Positions 5,280 to 5,777 of a stretch of DNA of 5,777 bases are shown in pieces. A program made the translations under genes and the position numbers. Source of the stretch: Pseudomonadota bacterium (GTDB lineage: Bacteria; Pseudomonadota; Alphaproteobacteria; Acetobacterales; Acetobacteraceae); the NCBI GenBank assembly GCA_021785335.1, contig JAJYFW010000146.1, positions 1-5,777 of the forward strand. The letters run 5' to 3'. The stretch's first letter is position 1; each line of letters opens with the position of its first letter. The notes below the pieces were generated by a model, which did not search any database, was not told the origin of the DNA, and saw nothing but the letters and a program-made list of their open reading frames with translations.

Positions 5280-5777
5280 ATGGACATCGAGAAGTTCACC
5301 GAACGCACCCGCGGCTTCCTGCAAGCCGCCTCCACCATCGCGATCCGCGAGTTCCACCAGCGGATCACGCCCGAGCACCTGCTGAAGGCGCTGCTGGACG
5401 ACGAGGAAGGCGCCGCGTCCGGGCTGATCCGCGCCGCCGGCGGCGATCCGCGCCCGGTGCTGCCGGCGATCGAGGCCGAGCTGGCCCGCCAGCCCAAGGT
5501 GCAGGGGTCCGGCGCCGGCCAGCCGCAGATCACGCCGGACCTGGTCCGGGTGCTGGACGCGGCGCAGCAGGCCGCGACCAAGGCGGGGGACGAATACGTG
5601 GCGCAGGACCGGCTGCTGGTCGCGCTCGCCGCCTCCGGCACGCCGGCCGCGCGGGCGCTGGCCGCGTCCGGCGCCACCGCCCAGGCGCTGGAGAAGGCGG
5701 TGACCGACATCCGCAAGGGAAGGAAAGTGACCAGCGAGAACGCCGAGGCCGGGTTCGAGTCGCTGAAGAAATACGCC
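5280..5777 (+). CDS. clpB: ATP-dependent chaperone ClpB, N-terminal part (continues past the right edge)
   Basis: ClpB is a hexameric AAA+ disaggregase of the cytoplasm that rescues aggregated proteins together with DnaK/DnaJ/GrpE after heat stress. The window holds the first 166 residues of a protein usually about 860 long. MDIEKFTERTRGFLQAAST and RITPEHLLKALLDDEEGAA (28-46) form the first Clp N repeat. QITPDLVRVLDAAQQAA (83-99) and YVAQDRLLVALAAS (106-119) form the second. The stretch TDIRKGRKVTSENAEAGFESLKKYA is spread over 142-166 and is the usual linker into the first ATPase domain, whose Walker motifs lie beyond the edge. The start ATG matches the family start; AGGGA at 5265-5269 is a modest ribosome site ten bases upstream. 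The 138-base gap to the divergent MOSC gene should hold its promoter. A heat-shock sigma factor is expected from what is known of the family, but no clear consensus was found. Confidence 0.96.
   Translation, partial: MDIEKFTERTRGFLQAASTIAIREFHQRITPEHLLKALLDDEEGAASGLIRAAGGDPRPVLPAIEAELARQPKVQGSGAGQPQITPDLVRVLDAAQQAATKAGDEYVAQDRLLVALAASGTPAARALAASGATAQALEKAVTDIRKGRKVTSENAEAGFESLKKYA

Noticed and set aside
5228..5716. Minus-strand frame opposite clpB
   Set aside because: The Ser/Ala-rich product has no motif, while the plus strand encodes an unmistakable ClpB N-domain.

Overview
The window is a GC-rich (roughly 70% G+C by eye), densely packed bacterial chromosomal segment. Codon use, the ClpB N-terminus and the mix of CaiB/BaiF, acyl-CoA dehydrogenase and LysR genes suggest an alphaproteobacterium. 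Acetobacteraceae or another Rhodospirillales-type lineage is my best guess, which is inference only. I see no tRNA, rRNA, CRISPR array, transposase or integrase, and no gene-free stretch longer than about 140 bases.

Positions 1-3071 hold three genes, all on the minus strand. In transcription order they are a LysR-type regulator (3071-2127), an acyl-CoA dehydrogenase (2044-881) and a CaiB/BaiF family III CoA-transferase (881 to beyond the left edge). The last two overlap by one base (TGATG) and are almost certainly co-transcribed. Diverging from the regulator across a short AT-rich intergenic region (3072-3183) is a plus-strand pair, 3184-3717 and 3714-4301. It encodes the two subunits of a split thiamine-diphosphate (ThDP) decarboxylase of the sulfopyruvate/phosphonopyruvate decarboxylase (ComD/ComE) type, coupled by an ATGA overlap. 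The layout suggests one LysR regulator controlling two divergent units: a CoA-transfer plus dehydrogenation module and a 2-oxoacid decarboxylation module. No sulfonate or phosphonate gene is visible, so the substrate stays open.

Positions 4302-4382 separate converging genes and contain a perfect 13-bp stem palindrome, a probable bidirectional terminator or dispersed palindromic repeat. A minus-strand MOSC-domain protein (5141-4383) follows. Its leader contains a perfect 15-bp tandem duplication (5149-5178) that duplicates its Shine-Dalgarno sequence. Diverging from it, clpB (5280 to beyond the right edge) encodes the disaggregase ClpB, of which the N-domain and the start of the next region are in view. 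These last two genes look like ordinary housekeeping neighbours, unrelated to the catabolic cluster.
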